64,000 nucleotides of DNA. Origin: Alphaproteobacteria bacterium (GTDB lineage Bacteria > Pseudomonadota > Alphaproteobacteria > Micavibrionales > Micavibrionaceae). Shown in pieces: positions 19,427-28,662 of this stretch. Under the pieces are notes generated by a model. That model was given only the letters and a program-made list of their open reading frames with translations, was not told the origin of the DNA and did not search any database. Positions within the stretch are counted from its first letter, which is position 1. Each line of letters begins with the position of its first letter. The stretch is taken from contig JASMHE010000008.1 of NCBI GenBank assembly GCA_030750865.1, forward strand, positions 310,001-374,000, read 5' to 3'. The translations under genes and the position numbers were made by a program.

Positions 19427-19865
19427 TCAGCAGCACAATCCCCAATACCGACAATCCCAGCCCGAAGACTTGCTTGCGTGTCATGCGTTCGTGCAGAAAA
19501 AAGACACCGACAATAACCGACGCCACAACAATACCGGTATTGGAAATCGGCATCGCAAGCGAAATCGGTGCATCGGCAAAAAACATCAATACAGATGCCG
19601 CATTATTCAAAAAAAGCGCAACGCCAATCAAAAGCGCGGCGATGAAACAACTTGATTGAATGGTCAGCGCCGAACGTGATTTTATTTTGAAGATAACCAC
19701 GCTTACCAGATGGGCGACACAGGTCGAGGCACTCATGATACAGGCATACAGAAATGGTGTTGTTTCGTGCCCCATACCGATTTTCATCGCCGTAAAAGCC
19801 GCTGTGTACCCCAAGACAACGAAACATGTATGAATGATCCAATTATGCTGCCCTAATAGCTTCAT
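19419..19865 (-). CDS. Half-size EamA/DMT-like membrane protein (first of pair)
   Basis: A 148-residue membrane protein with about five hydrophobic segments (near 9-28, 36-58, 68-92, 95-118, 126-147) and almost no soluble part. PISNTGIVVASVIVGVFFLHERMTRKQVFGLGLSVLGIVLL is the usual second-repeat ending of EamA transporters. It starts 3 bases after the pyrG stop and overlaps the next half-gene by 8 bases. The two half-genes are similar in plan but clearly diverged, as in the ArnE/ArnF heterodimer that flips an undecaprenyl-linked sugar; that comparison is by architecture only. Confidence 0.75.
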   Translation of the reverse strand: MKLLGQHNWIIHTCFVVLGYTAAFTAMKIGMGHETTPFLYACIMSASTCVAHLVSVVIFKIKSRSALTIQSSCFIAALLIGVALFLNNAASVLMFFADAPISLAMPISNTGIVVASVIVGVFFLHERMTRKQVFGLGLSVLGIVLLNV

Positions 19866-19868
19866 AGA

Positions 19869-21512
<1,644 letters not shown>

Positions 21513-21881
21513 TTACTCTGATATTGGTACAGCCGGTGCTTTATCCGCGTCTGCTGCACTTTCCGTGCCCTCTGTCTTTGCGTCTGCGCCCGCATCCTCG
21601 GCCGCAGATTGTGATATTTCCGTCGAAACCTGATCAAACATGGATCCGTCTTTTGTATGTGTGCCGGCGAAGATACCCAAAATCAAACTGGTGCAGAAAA
21701 AACAGGCCGCACAAATTGCCGTTGCGCGTGTCAGGATACTCTTGGCGCCGCTTGCCGTGGTCAGACCACCGCCTGTACCGCCACCAATGCCAAGCCCTCC
21801 GCCTTCGGAGCGCTGAATAAGAACAAGGCCGATAATCGCAACAGCCAAAAATAAATGTATTAATAGAAATACGGATTCCAT
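21513..21881 (-). CDS. secG: Protein translocase subunit SecG
   Basis: Small auxiliary subunit of the SecYEG channel, 122 residues. Two membrane segments (about 3-22 and 50-70) flank the conserved cytosolic loop VLIQRSEGGGLGIGGG. The remaining 45 residues are an acidic Ala/Asp/Glu-rich tail, common in alphaproteobacterial SecG. tpiA lies upstream and pyrG downstream, the usual order tpiA-secG-pyrG. Confidence 0.93.
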   Translation of the reverse strand: MESVFLLIHLFLAVAIIGLVLIQRSEGGGLGIGGGTGGGLTTASGAKSILTRATAICAACFFCTSLILGIFAGTHTKDGSMFDQVSTEISQSAAEDAGADAKTEGTESAADADKAPAVPISE

Positions 21882-21929
21882 TTTAAAAACGTCTTTTCTT
21901 TATTTCAGTTAAACAGGGTTATGTTTGTT

Positions 21930-22694
21930 TTATACAGTCGGAGCCGAGTCTGCAATAGCCAGATAGTCATCCGCCTTCAAACTTGCGCCACCGATCAGTG
22001 CACCATCAACGTTCGGAACACTCAAAAGTTCCTGTGCATTATTCGGCTTCACGGAACCGCCATACAAAATACGGACATGTGCAAAATCTGCAAGCTTTTC
22101 CTTCAGTTTATCCCGAATATATTGGTGCATTGCCTTTACATCCTCAGCTGTCGCTGTTTTGCCTGTTCCGATGGCCCAGACAGGTTCATAAGCAATGACG
22201 GTATTATGCGCGTTACTGCCTTCCGGCACAGCTTGCGCCAATTGCGCGCCGACAACGTCGAACGCATTGCCCTGCTCGCGTTCCTGTTCGGTTTCGCCAA
22301 CACAAATAATTGTTGTCAAATCACAACCATGCGCGGCTTGCGCTTTTTCGGCAATCAGCACGTCTGATTCATCCTGATATTGGCGGCGCTCGGAATGGCC
22401 CAGAATAACATGCGTACAGCCAATATCCGTCAACATACCGGCAGAAATATCACCGGTATAAGCCCCTTTTTCGAATTTGGAACAATCCTGTGCGCCGACC
22501 GACAAAACATGGCTGAGTTCCCGAACGGTACCGAAAACGGTTTCAATGTGGATAAATGGCGGGCAGACAACGAAATCACAACGATCCAATAATGAATGGT
22601 CCTGATCAATCCCATGTACAATCGCCTCTGTCAGGCTTGCCGCTTCAGCAAGAGACCCATTCATCTTCCAATTGCCTGCGATCAGCTTTTTCAT
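21930..22694 (-). CDS. tpiA: Triose-phosphate isomerase
   Basis: Interconverts dihydroxyacetone phosphate and glyceraldehyde 3-phosphate. 254 residues from ATG 22694 (GGAG 8 bases upstream). Catalytic motifs: GNWKMNG (Asn, Lys), VILGHSERRQY (His), AYEPVWAIGTGKTA (Glu), and the phosphate loops ILYGGSVKPNNA and DGALIGGASL. The longer frame from 22751 reaches into the promoter region of the divergent ppiD-like gene and is unlikely. Confidence 0.97.
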   Translation of the reverse strand: MKKLIAGNWKMNGSLAEAASLTEAIVHGIDQDHSLLDRCDFVVCPPFIHIETVFGTVRELSHVLSVGAQDCSKFEKGAYTGDISAGMLTDIGCTHVILGHSERRQYQDESDVLIAEKAQAAHGCDLTTIICVGETEQEREQGNAFDVVGAQLAQAVPEGSNAHNTVIAYEPVWAIGTGKTATAEDVKAMHQYIRDKLKEKLADFAHVRILYGGSVKPNNAQELLSVPNVDGALIGGASLKADDYLAIADSAPTV

Positions 22695-22788
22695 GGGATA
22701 TACTCCGTTTTTCGTTGTCATCATATTGAATTTGTTCCTGCTTACATGCATTCATAGAAAATTGCAACGATCAAAAAGAGAAATGCGG

Positions 22789-22817
22789 TTGCCGCGTTTC
22801 GGATCGCAGTTTATAGT
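22789..22817 (+). promoter_or_regulatory. Sigma-70-type promoter for the PpiD-like gene
   Basis: -35 TTGCCG (22789-22794), 17-base spacer, -10 TATAGT (22812-22817), about 25 bases before the ATG at 22848, which is preceded by GGGG. It sits in the 153-base gap shared with the divergent tpiA. Confidence 0.5.
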
Positions 22818-22847
22818 GCCACTCAAAATCCATAGATGGGGTAAAAT

Positions 22848-24773
22848 ATGTTGAAGGCAATGCGCGATGGCGCGAAATCCGGTTTTTTGAAAATCATTCT
22901 GATGGGGTTGATGACTCTGGCGGTGTTCGGTCTGGTCCTAACCGATGTCGGCGGATTCTTCCGTGGCGGCATTCCCGCGACCACGGTGGCCACGGTCGGC
23001 AAAAGTGAAATCAGCACACGTGCATTCGATCAGCAGGTCCGCCGCGTTCTTGCACAACAAGGTCTCGATCCGGCGACAGCTTATCAGTACGGCTTTATTC
23101 AACAAATCCTCTATAGCGAGATCGGCGAACACCTGTTTGCCATGCGGGTCCGTGATCTGGGTATCTTGGTTAGCGATTCCATCGTAAAAAGGCACATTAC
23201 CGAATTGGTTAAACCTTACGTCACTGACACACTGAGCCCGGCCGATGCGCTGCGGCGTATTGTTTATAATCAGGGCATGACAGAACCACAATTCATCGAA
23301 GCCATTCGCAGCGAAATCCAGAACACTGTTCTGCGTAACGCCTTGCAAGACACGGCCTATGTTGATGATGCGTCCTCTGTCTCACCAATCGAGTCTGATT
23401 TGTACAAATACAGAAACGAAACACGCAAAATCTCTTATTTCAGTCTGCCGGACAGCAGTGTCGCCTATGCAGATATTGAAAAACCGACAGATGAAATTCT
23501 GCAAGCCGAATATGAGAATAACAAAGCAGACTTCATCATTCCGGAACTGCGTTCTTTTTCCTATGTCACGCTTAGTCAAAAGCAGGTTGAAGACGCTCTT
23601 GAGATTTCCGATGAAACCGCACAAGCCTATTACGAAGATAATATTGATCACTATACCGTGCCGGAACAACGCAAAATCGCGCAGGCCATTTTGCCGGACG
23701 AAGCCCTTGCCAGCGTTGTCGCCGATCGCGCCCGCCGCGGCGGATCAGTCAAAGATGCTGTTGAAAAAGAAACAGGCATGTCGGATGGCTATATCGGGGA
23801 AGATTACTTCGAACGCGGCAGCATGATTGCCGATGTAGCTGACATCGTGTTCGAGGCCGAGCAAGGCACAGTTCCCGCACCGGTAAAAACAGCGCTGGGC
23901 TGGCATGTCTTTAAGGTCAATGAAATCAAACCATCGTTCACACCGACATTTGCAAGCTTGAAACAGGACATCAAAGACGAACTAAAACGCGAACAAATGG
24001 CTGATGAAATTTATGTCATGGCCAATGCGATTGACGATCGTCTGGCATCCGGCGAGCCATTAAAAGACCTGGCCGATGCGATGTCCCTGCCATACGCAAA
24101 GATCACAGACATCCGCGTTGACGGATCAACCACAAGCAACACAGATGGCATGAAAGCCTTTGGCGATGAAGATCGTAATGTCATTCTTGATACGGCGTTT
24201 GATTTGCTTGAAATGGAAAGCTCACCGGTTATGGAATTATCCGACGGCCGTTTTCTGGCGCTGCAAGTTGATAGCGTACAGCCGAGTTCTTACAAATCAT
24301 TCGAAACTGTCCGTAAGACGGTCGAAGAACAGTACATTGCCGCACAGCGCGCTGATGCCAATCTGAAACGCGCTGCCGAAGCCGTGCGTCTTTCCAAAGA
24401 AGATGGGAAGAGCCTGTCTGATGTCGCGGCATCACTTGGCACAAGTGTAAAGTCCGTATCATTGGTTCAAAAAGAAGACGCGCCGGAATCTCTGGGCCGT
24501 GTTGTGAAGAAACTGGTGTTCGACTCCGATATCAATGATACATTCTCTGTCCCTGTTGATGAGGCAGTTCTTGTCACAAAGATTGACACTGTATCTCTGC
24601 CTGATACGGACAAGCTTGCACCGGAAGATGTTGCCGACATTTCAGGCGCACTGGCCAATAACGCCAACTCGGAAATCATGGCCTTGTTCATGGGATATTT
24701 GCACGAAGACTATAAGGTCAAGGTCAATGACCGCGTTCTGGACATGATGTACGGTCAAGAACAAGAATTCTAG
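22848..24773 (+). CDS. PpiD/SurA-like periplasmic folding chaperone with parvulin domain
   Basis: Membrane-anchored peptidyl-prolyl isomerase/chaperone of 641 residues. One N-terminal membrane segment (about 13-34, FLKIILMGLMTLAVFGLVLT) anchors a large periplasmic part. A SurA-N-like helical domain occupies about 45-160 (STRAFDQQVRRVLAQQGLD). A parvulin domain lies about 260-365, starting YTVPEQRKIAQAIL and ending TALGWHVFKVNEI. Another helical region follows. The size and layout match alphaproteobacterial PpiD. In relatives this gene is followed by trpE-trpG-trpD-trpC; here a deacetylase gene on the other strand intervenes. Confidence 0.9.
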   Translation: MLKAMRDGAKSGFLKIILMGLMTLAVFGLVLTDVGGFFRGGIPATTVATVGKSEISTRAFDQQVRRVLAQQGLDPATAYQYGFIQQILYSEIGEHLFAMRVRDLGILVSDSIVKRHITELVKPYVTDTLSPADALRRIVYNQGMTEPQFIEAIRSEIQNTVLRNALQDTAYVDDASSVSPIESDLYKYRNETRKISYFSLPDSSVAYADIEKPTDEILQAEYENNKADFIIPELRSFSYVTLSQKQVEDALEISDETAQAYYEDNIDHYTVPEQRKIAQAILPDEALASVVADRARRGGSVKDAVEKETGMSDGYIGEDYFERGSMIADVADIVFEAEQGTVPAPVKTALGWHVFKVNEIKPSFTPTFASLKQDIKDELKREQMADEIYVMANAIDDRLASGEPLKDLADAMSLPYAKITDIRVDGSTTSNTDGMKAFGDEDRNVILDTAFDLLEMESSPVMELSDGRFLALQVDSVQPSSYKSFETVRKTVEEQYIAAQRADANLKRAAEAVRLSKEDGKSLSDVAASLGTSVKSVSLVQKEDAPESLGRVVKKLVFDSDINDTFSVPVDEAVLVTKIDTVSLPDTDKLAPEDVADISGALANNANSEIMALFMGYLHEDYKVKVNDRVLDMMYGQEQEF

Positions 24774-24807
24774 GAACAAGACTTTTATCATCACGCCATA
24801 CGATGAA

Positions 24808-25782
24808 TCAGCGCGTTACAATCGCGCTGACCGGCGCAAGGCGAATGCCTTTGTCTTGCAGGGTCGGCAACCATTCTGACAATGCATTGATGGTCACGGC
24901 TTTCGGGTGACCGATAATCACGGCAACTCCTTCTTCTTTTGCAAGCCGTTCCGCATCCGCAAGAGCCTCATGGACGAATGCCTCGGTGGCGACATGATCT
25001 ATAAAAATATCACGCGTCGCATGCGGGATATTATGTTGATCTGCAATCTCTTCGGCAACCGATGTGCTGATCGTGCGTGAATCGACAAACAGCAATCCTT
25101 CTTCCTCAAGACGTGTCATCACAATTTCCATCGCGTCTGCGTCCTGTGTCAACTTGCTGCCCATATGGTTATTCATACCAACATAATGGCTGACACGTTT
25201 GAATGCCTTGCCCAGCTGCTCATTGATCTCATCAGCTGTCTGCCCTGTCCGCAAAGCAATATCACCCAAATCAAGTTTTGTGTTCATTGCCTCCATCGGC
25301 ATATGAATCATAATTTCATGCCCCTTTTTATAGGCATAATCCGACAAAGATAAAGAGGCATCGGCATACGGCAAAAACGCGAATGTCATCGGCCCCGGCA
25401 GATCCGCCAGTGTTTTCAGGGCCGATGTTGATAGCCCCAGATCATCAATAATCACCACGATCACAGGGGTGTCCGTACCGGACAGATCCTCCGTAACGGT
25501 CGTCTCTTCAGCAAACGACGTATCCTGCCCCGGCACAGCAAGCGTCAGCAATTCGTCTTCTGATACATCATCAACATGATATGGCAGCGTATCTGCATCT
25601 GTTTCTGCGCTGGTATTGGTTTCGATGTCTTCATCCTGCACGATGTGCTGCGAAGATGTTTCTTCCACCTGTGACTGAAGGGTTGGTTGATCCTCTCCGA
25701 CAACGGACAGTACGATAATCAACAGCGCGCCGATCAATAAAATAAACGTAATCAGTTCAACCCGTTTTTCCGGTGAAATCAT
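24808..25782 (-). CDS. Divergent polysaccharide deacetylase family protein
   Basis: Envelope protein of 324 residues from ATG 25782 (GGAG 5 bases upstream). An N-terminal membrane segment (about 10-30, LITFILLIGALLIIVLSVV) is followed by an acidic, Thr/Ser-rich linker of about 80 residues and a NodB-like domain of the divergent (YibQ) type: PVIVVIIDDLGLS, HEIMIHMPMEAM, GMNNHMGSKLTQD, DSRTISTSVAEEIA, and AVIIGHPKAVTINAL. The biochemical activity of this family is not well defined. It lies on the opposite strand between the PpiD-like gene and trpD, where trpE and trpG are usual in relatives. Confidence 0.9.
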   Translation of the reverse strand: MISPEKRVELITFILLIGALLIIVLSVVGEDQPTLQSQVEETSSQHIVQDEDIETNTSAETDADTLPYHVDDVSEDELLTLAVPGQDTSFAEETTVTEDLSGTDTPVIVVIIDDLGLSTSALKTLADLPGPMTFAFLPYADASLSLSDYAYKKGHEIMIHMPMEAMNTKLDLGDIALRTGQTADEINEQLGKAFKRVSHYVGMNNHMGSKLTQDADAMEIVMTRLEEEGLLFVDSRTISTSVAEEIADQHNIPHATRDIFIDHVATEAFVHEALADAERLAKEEGVAVIIGHPKAVTINALSEWLPTLQDKGIRLAPVSAIVTR

Positions 25783-25952
25783 GGTATCTCCAAAGGTATG
25801 GCGAGGCACAGTAATGAATAGCGGCGCAGACACACGCACTTGATTTTATACTACACAGGTTTGAACAAGATTGTACATTGTAAAATGATTGCTTTTTTGT
25901 TTCTATAATCGCATAAAGACCGAACGTTATTTTTAAGGAAAGCGCTTCATCG

Positions 25953-26972
25953 ATGCAATTTGCGACCTATCTGGACATCATCAAACAGCACAAAACCCTG
26001 TCCGCACAAGAGATGGAAGCCGCCATGACACAGATCATGAATGGCGATGTCGATGATGAATCGCTTGTTGTTTTCCTGTCGGAACTGGCTCAGCGCGGGG
26101 AAACCGCTGCTGAGATATCCGGCGCAGCAAAAGTCTTGCGCGCAAAATCAGCCGCGGTAAATGCGCCGCATGATGCCGTTGATTGCTGCGGCACAGGTGG
26201 CGATGGCGCCAGCACTTATAATATCTCAACGGCGGTGGCCTTTGTGACAGCCGCCTGCGATGTTCCGATGGCTAAACATGGTAACCGGTCTGCCAGTTCA
26301 AAATCCGGCGCGGCGGACGTACTGGAATCACTCGGTGTCAATCTGGATATGCCCCACGCCCTGCAGGAAAAAGCATTACAAGAATTGAACTTCTGCTTTC
26401 TCATGGCGCCGAAACACCATCAGGCCATGCGTCATGTCGCCCCCGTACGCAAACAATTGGGCACGCGCACAATATTTAACCTCATCGGTCCGCTGGCCAA
26501 CCCGGCCGGCACCTCGTTACAGCTTGTCGGCGTTTATGCGCCGCAATGGATTGTGCCTATGACCGAGGCCTTGCGGGCGCTTGGCACAAAACGCGCGATT
26601 GTTGCGCATGGACATGATGGTCTGGATGAAATTACAGTCTGTGACAAAACGGCTATCGCCCGTTTATCTGATGACGGCACAATCAGCGAAAGCGTTATTA
26701 CCCCCGCAGATTTTGGTCTGCCCCGGCATAATCCGGCGGATCTGACAGGCGGTGACGCATCTTATAATGCCGCCGCCCTGCGCGCTATTCTTGCCGGCGA
26801 GAAAAACGCTTACCGCGATATTGTACTGGCAAACAGTGCCGCCGTTTTATCCGTACACCGCGATGAAACGGATCTAAAGGCGCTGACAAAAACCGCTGCC
26901 GCAGCCATTGATTCCGGCGCGGCCGTACGCATACTGGACAGCTATATCGAAATGGGAAGGACGGCATCATGA
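25953..26972 (+). CDS. trpD: Anthranilate phosphoribosyltransferase
   Basis: Second step of tryptophan synthesis: transfers phosphoribosyl to anthranilate. 339 residues. Motifs: VDCCGTGGDGASTYNIST (diphosphate loop), KHGNRSASSKSGAADVLE, FLMAPKHHQAM, and GTRTIFNLIGPLANPA. There is a TATAAT at 25904-25909 but no well-placed -35 box. The gene overlaps trpC by ATGA. trpE and trpG, which make anthranilate, are not in this window although they normally stand directly upstream. Confidence 0.97.
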   Translation: MQFATYLDIIKQHKTLSAQEMEAAMTQIMNGDVDDESLVVFLSELAQRGETAAEISGAAKVLRAKSAAVNAPHDAVDCCGTGGDGASTYNISTAVAFVTAACDVPMAKHGNRSASSKSGAADVLESLGVNLDMPHALQEKALQELNFCFLMAPKHHQAMRHVAPVRKQLGTRTIFNLIGPLANPAGTSLQLVGVYAPQWIVPMTEALRALGTKRAIVAHGHDGLDEITVCDKTAIARLSDDGTISESVITPADFGLPRHNPADLTGGDASYNAAALRAILAGEKNAYRDIVLANSAAVLSVHRDETDLKALTKTAAAAIDSGAAVRILDSYIEMGRTAS

Positions 26973-27763
26973 CAATTCTGGGACAAATTTGCGCCGATAA
27001 ATGGGATCATATCGAGGTCATGCAAGCTCAGACACCGCTTTCAGACATTCAATCCAAAGCTAAAGATATGCCCGCAACACGCGGATTCAAAAAGAGAATT
27101 CAAGGATTTATAAATGAAAATAAACCGGCACTGATTGCCGAGATCAAAAAAGCATCACCCAGTGCAGGCATCATCAGAGAAGACTTTGATCCTGCTTTAT
27201 TCGCAAAACAATATCAGGATGGCGGCGCGGCGTGCCTCTCTGTGCTGACGGACACACCTTATTTTCAGGGAGAAGACCGCTATCTGGACATGGCGAAACA
27301 AGCCTGCACCCTTCCGACCCTGCGCAAAGACTTCATGCTTTCACCCTACCAACTCCATGAATCACGGGCGCTGGGGGCAGATTGCATCTTGTTGATTATG
27401 GCCGCGCTGGAAGATGCACAAGCCGAAGACCTCTATTTACTTGCAAAAGAACTCGGCATGGATGTGCTGGTCGAAGTCCACGACCGCGAAGAACTTGAGC
27501 GCGCGTGCCTGTTCTCTCCTGACATTATCGGTGTGAACAACCGGAACCTGAAAACAATGGATGTATCTCTCGACACATCGATTGATCTGTCCGACCTGAT
27601 ACCGGAAAACACTATTGCCGTTTCTGAGAGCGGCATATCCTCTGCGGCACATATTAACTCTCTGATGCGATTCGGATTTTCGACGTTTTTGGTTGGGGAA
27701 AGCCTGATGCGGCAGAGAAACCTTACAAATGCGACCAAAGCTCTTCTTTCCGTGTCAGCTTAG
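26969..27763 (+). CDS. trpC: Indole-3-glycerol phosphate synthase
   Basis: Ring closure step of tryptophan synthesis, 264 residues, TIM barrel. Motifs: PALIAEIKKASPSAGIIREDFDP (catalytic Glu and Lys), LSVLTDTPYFQG, LRKDFMLSPYQ, VLVEVHDREELE, GVNNRNLKTMDVS, and VSESGIS. Begins 4 bases inside trpD, so the two are translationally coupled. It stands alone, not fused to trpF. moaC and moeA, which often follow, are absent; lexA is next. Confidence 0.97.
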   Translation: MTILGQICADKWDHIEVMQAQTPLSDIQSKAKDMPATRGFKKRIQGFINENKPALIAEIKKASPSAGIIREDFDPALFAKQYQDGGAACLSVLTDTPYFQGEDRYLDMAKQACTLPTLRKDFMLSPYQLHESRALGADCILLIMAALEDAQAEDLYLLAKELGMDVLVEVHDREELERACLFSPDIIGVNNRNLKTMDVSLDTSIDLSDLIPENTIAVSESGISSAAHINSLMRFGFSTFLVGESLMRQRNLTNATKALLSVSA

Positions 27764-27799
27764 ATTTACCCCGCCCGACACCATAAAAGCGCAATGAAT

Positions 27800-27828
27800 T
27801 TGACAAAAAACGTGAACTAAAGTAGAAC
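27800..27828 (+). promoter_or_regulatory. lexA promoter with SOS box
   Basis: -35 TTGACA (27800-27805), 17-base spacer, -10 TAGAAC (27823-27828). Overlapping the spacer and the -10 is GAAC-taaagta-GAAC (27814-27828), the exact alphaproteobacterial LexA operator GAAC-N7-GAAC. LexA bound here would block polymerase, the usual autoregulation. Downstream, CCTTC/GAAGG around 27843-27858 can form a small leader hairpin. Confidence 0.85.
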
Positions 27829-27927
27829 ATAAGGTGTATATCCTTCGTTGGGGAAGGTGTATTGAGAACAAAACAAATACTTTAAACGCCGTTACAGACC
27901 ACTGTAGTGCCGCAGGAGAATAAGGTA

Positions 27928-28611
27928 ATGCTTACGAAAAAACAGCACGAGTTGCTTATGTTTATCCACGATTCCATGAAAGACACGGATATTTCACCGT
28001 CGTTTGAGGAAATGAAGGAGGCTCTCGGACTGAAATCAAAGTCAGGCATTCATCGTCTGATCAGCGCGCTGGTTGAGCGTGGTTATATCGAGCGCTTGCC
28101 AAATCGTGCGCGCGCCCTGCGTGTTGTCTGCCTGCCCGAAGGCTCTGATACAGCTGCAGCAAATGACAGCGCTTCTGCGCGGTCCGAACACAATAATATT
28201 GGACAATTTACGCCTGCGCCGCAGGCCGAAACGCTCGGCATCCCTCTCTACGGGAAAATTGCGGCCGGCACACCGATCGAAGCCATCCGTGACGAGGGGC
28301 ATACCATCGATATCCCCCCTTCTCTGCTGGGATCAGGCCAACATTACGCACTGGAGGTCAACGGCGATTCCATGATCAACGCCGGCATTCAGGACCATGA
28401 CATCGTCATCATCAAAAAAGCCGAAACCTGCAATAACGGTCAAATCGTGGTTGCGCTGGTGGATGATAATGAGGTGACGCTGAAACGTTTTCGCCGCGCC
28501 GGAAGCAAAATTATTCTGGAACCCGAAAATGACACACATGAGCCGCGCGTTCTGGACCCGGATCGTGTGAAAGTGCAAGGACACCTCATCAGCCTGTTCC
28601 GTCAATATTGA
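27928..28611 (+). CDS. lexA: SOS repressor LexA
   Basis: Repressor of the DNA-damage response, 227 residues from ATG 27928 (AGGAG upstream; an in-frame GTG at 27907 is less likely). The N-terminal winged helix (LTKKQHELLMFIHDSM, then LKSKSGIHRLISALVERGYI) binds the operator. A Pro/Ala/Gln linker of about 30 residues leads to the S24 peptidase domain, with cleavage bond Ala113-Gly114 in GKIAAGTPIEA, nucleophile Ser148 in NGDSMI, and Lys186 in EVTLKRF. All residues needed for self-cleavage are present. lexA next to comEC and gltX is the usual alphaproteobacterial order. Confidence 0.97.
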   Translation: MLTKKQHELLMFIHDSMKDTDISPSFEEMKEALGLKSKSGIHRLISALVERGYIERLPNRARALRVVCLPEGSDTAAANDSASARSEHNNIGQFTPAPQAETLGIPLYGKIAAGTPIEAIRDEGHTIDIPPSLLGSGQHYALEVNGDSMINAGIQDHDIVIIKKAETCNNGQIVVALVDDNEVTLKRFRRAGSKIILEPENDTHEPRVLDPDRVKVQGHLISLFRQY

Positions 28612-28662
28612 TCCGGATAAATCCGGCAAAGGATCGATCCGGCTGCGACGATCCCTCATTGT

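Noticed and set aside
22695-22751. Longer start for tpiA at 22751
   Set aside because: The ATG at 22694 has GGAG at the right distance and begins the conserved KKLIAGNWKMNG; the extension resembles no TpiA.
24809-24829. Perfect 7-bp hairpin CAGCGCG/CGCGCTG at the convergent ends of the PpiD-like and deacetylase genes
   Set aside because: No T-run on either strand after the stem and part of it is deacetylase coding sequence; not convincing as a terminator.
25860-25909. Full promoter for trpD built on TATAAT at 25904-25909
   Set aside because: The -10 is perfect, but the only -35-like element (TTGTAA) is 20 bases away, so I mention the -10 in the gene entry and do not list a promoter.
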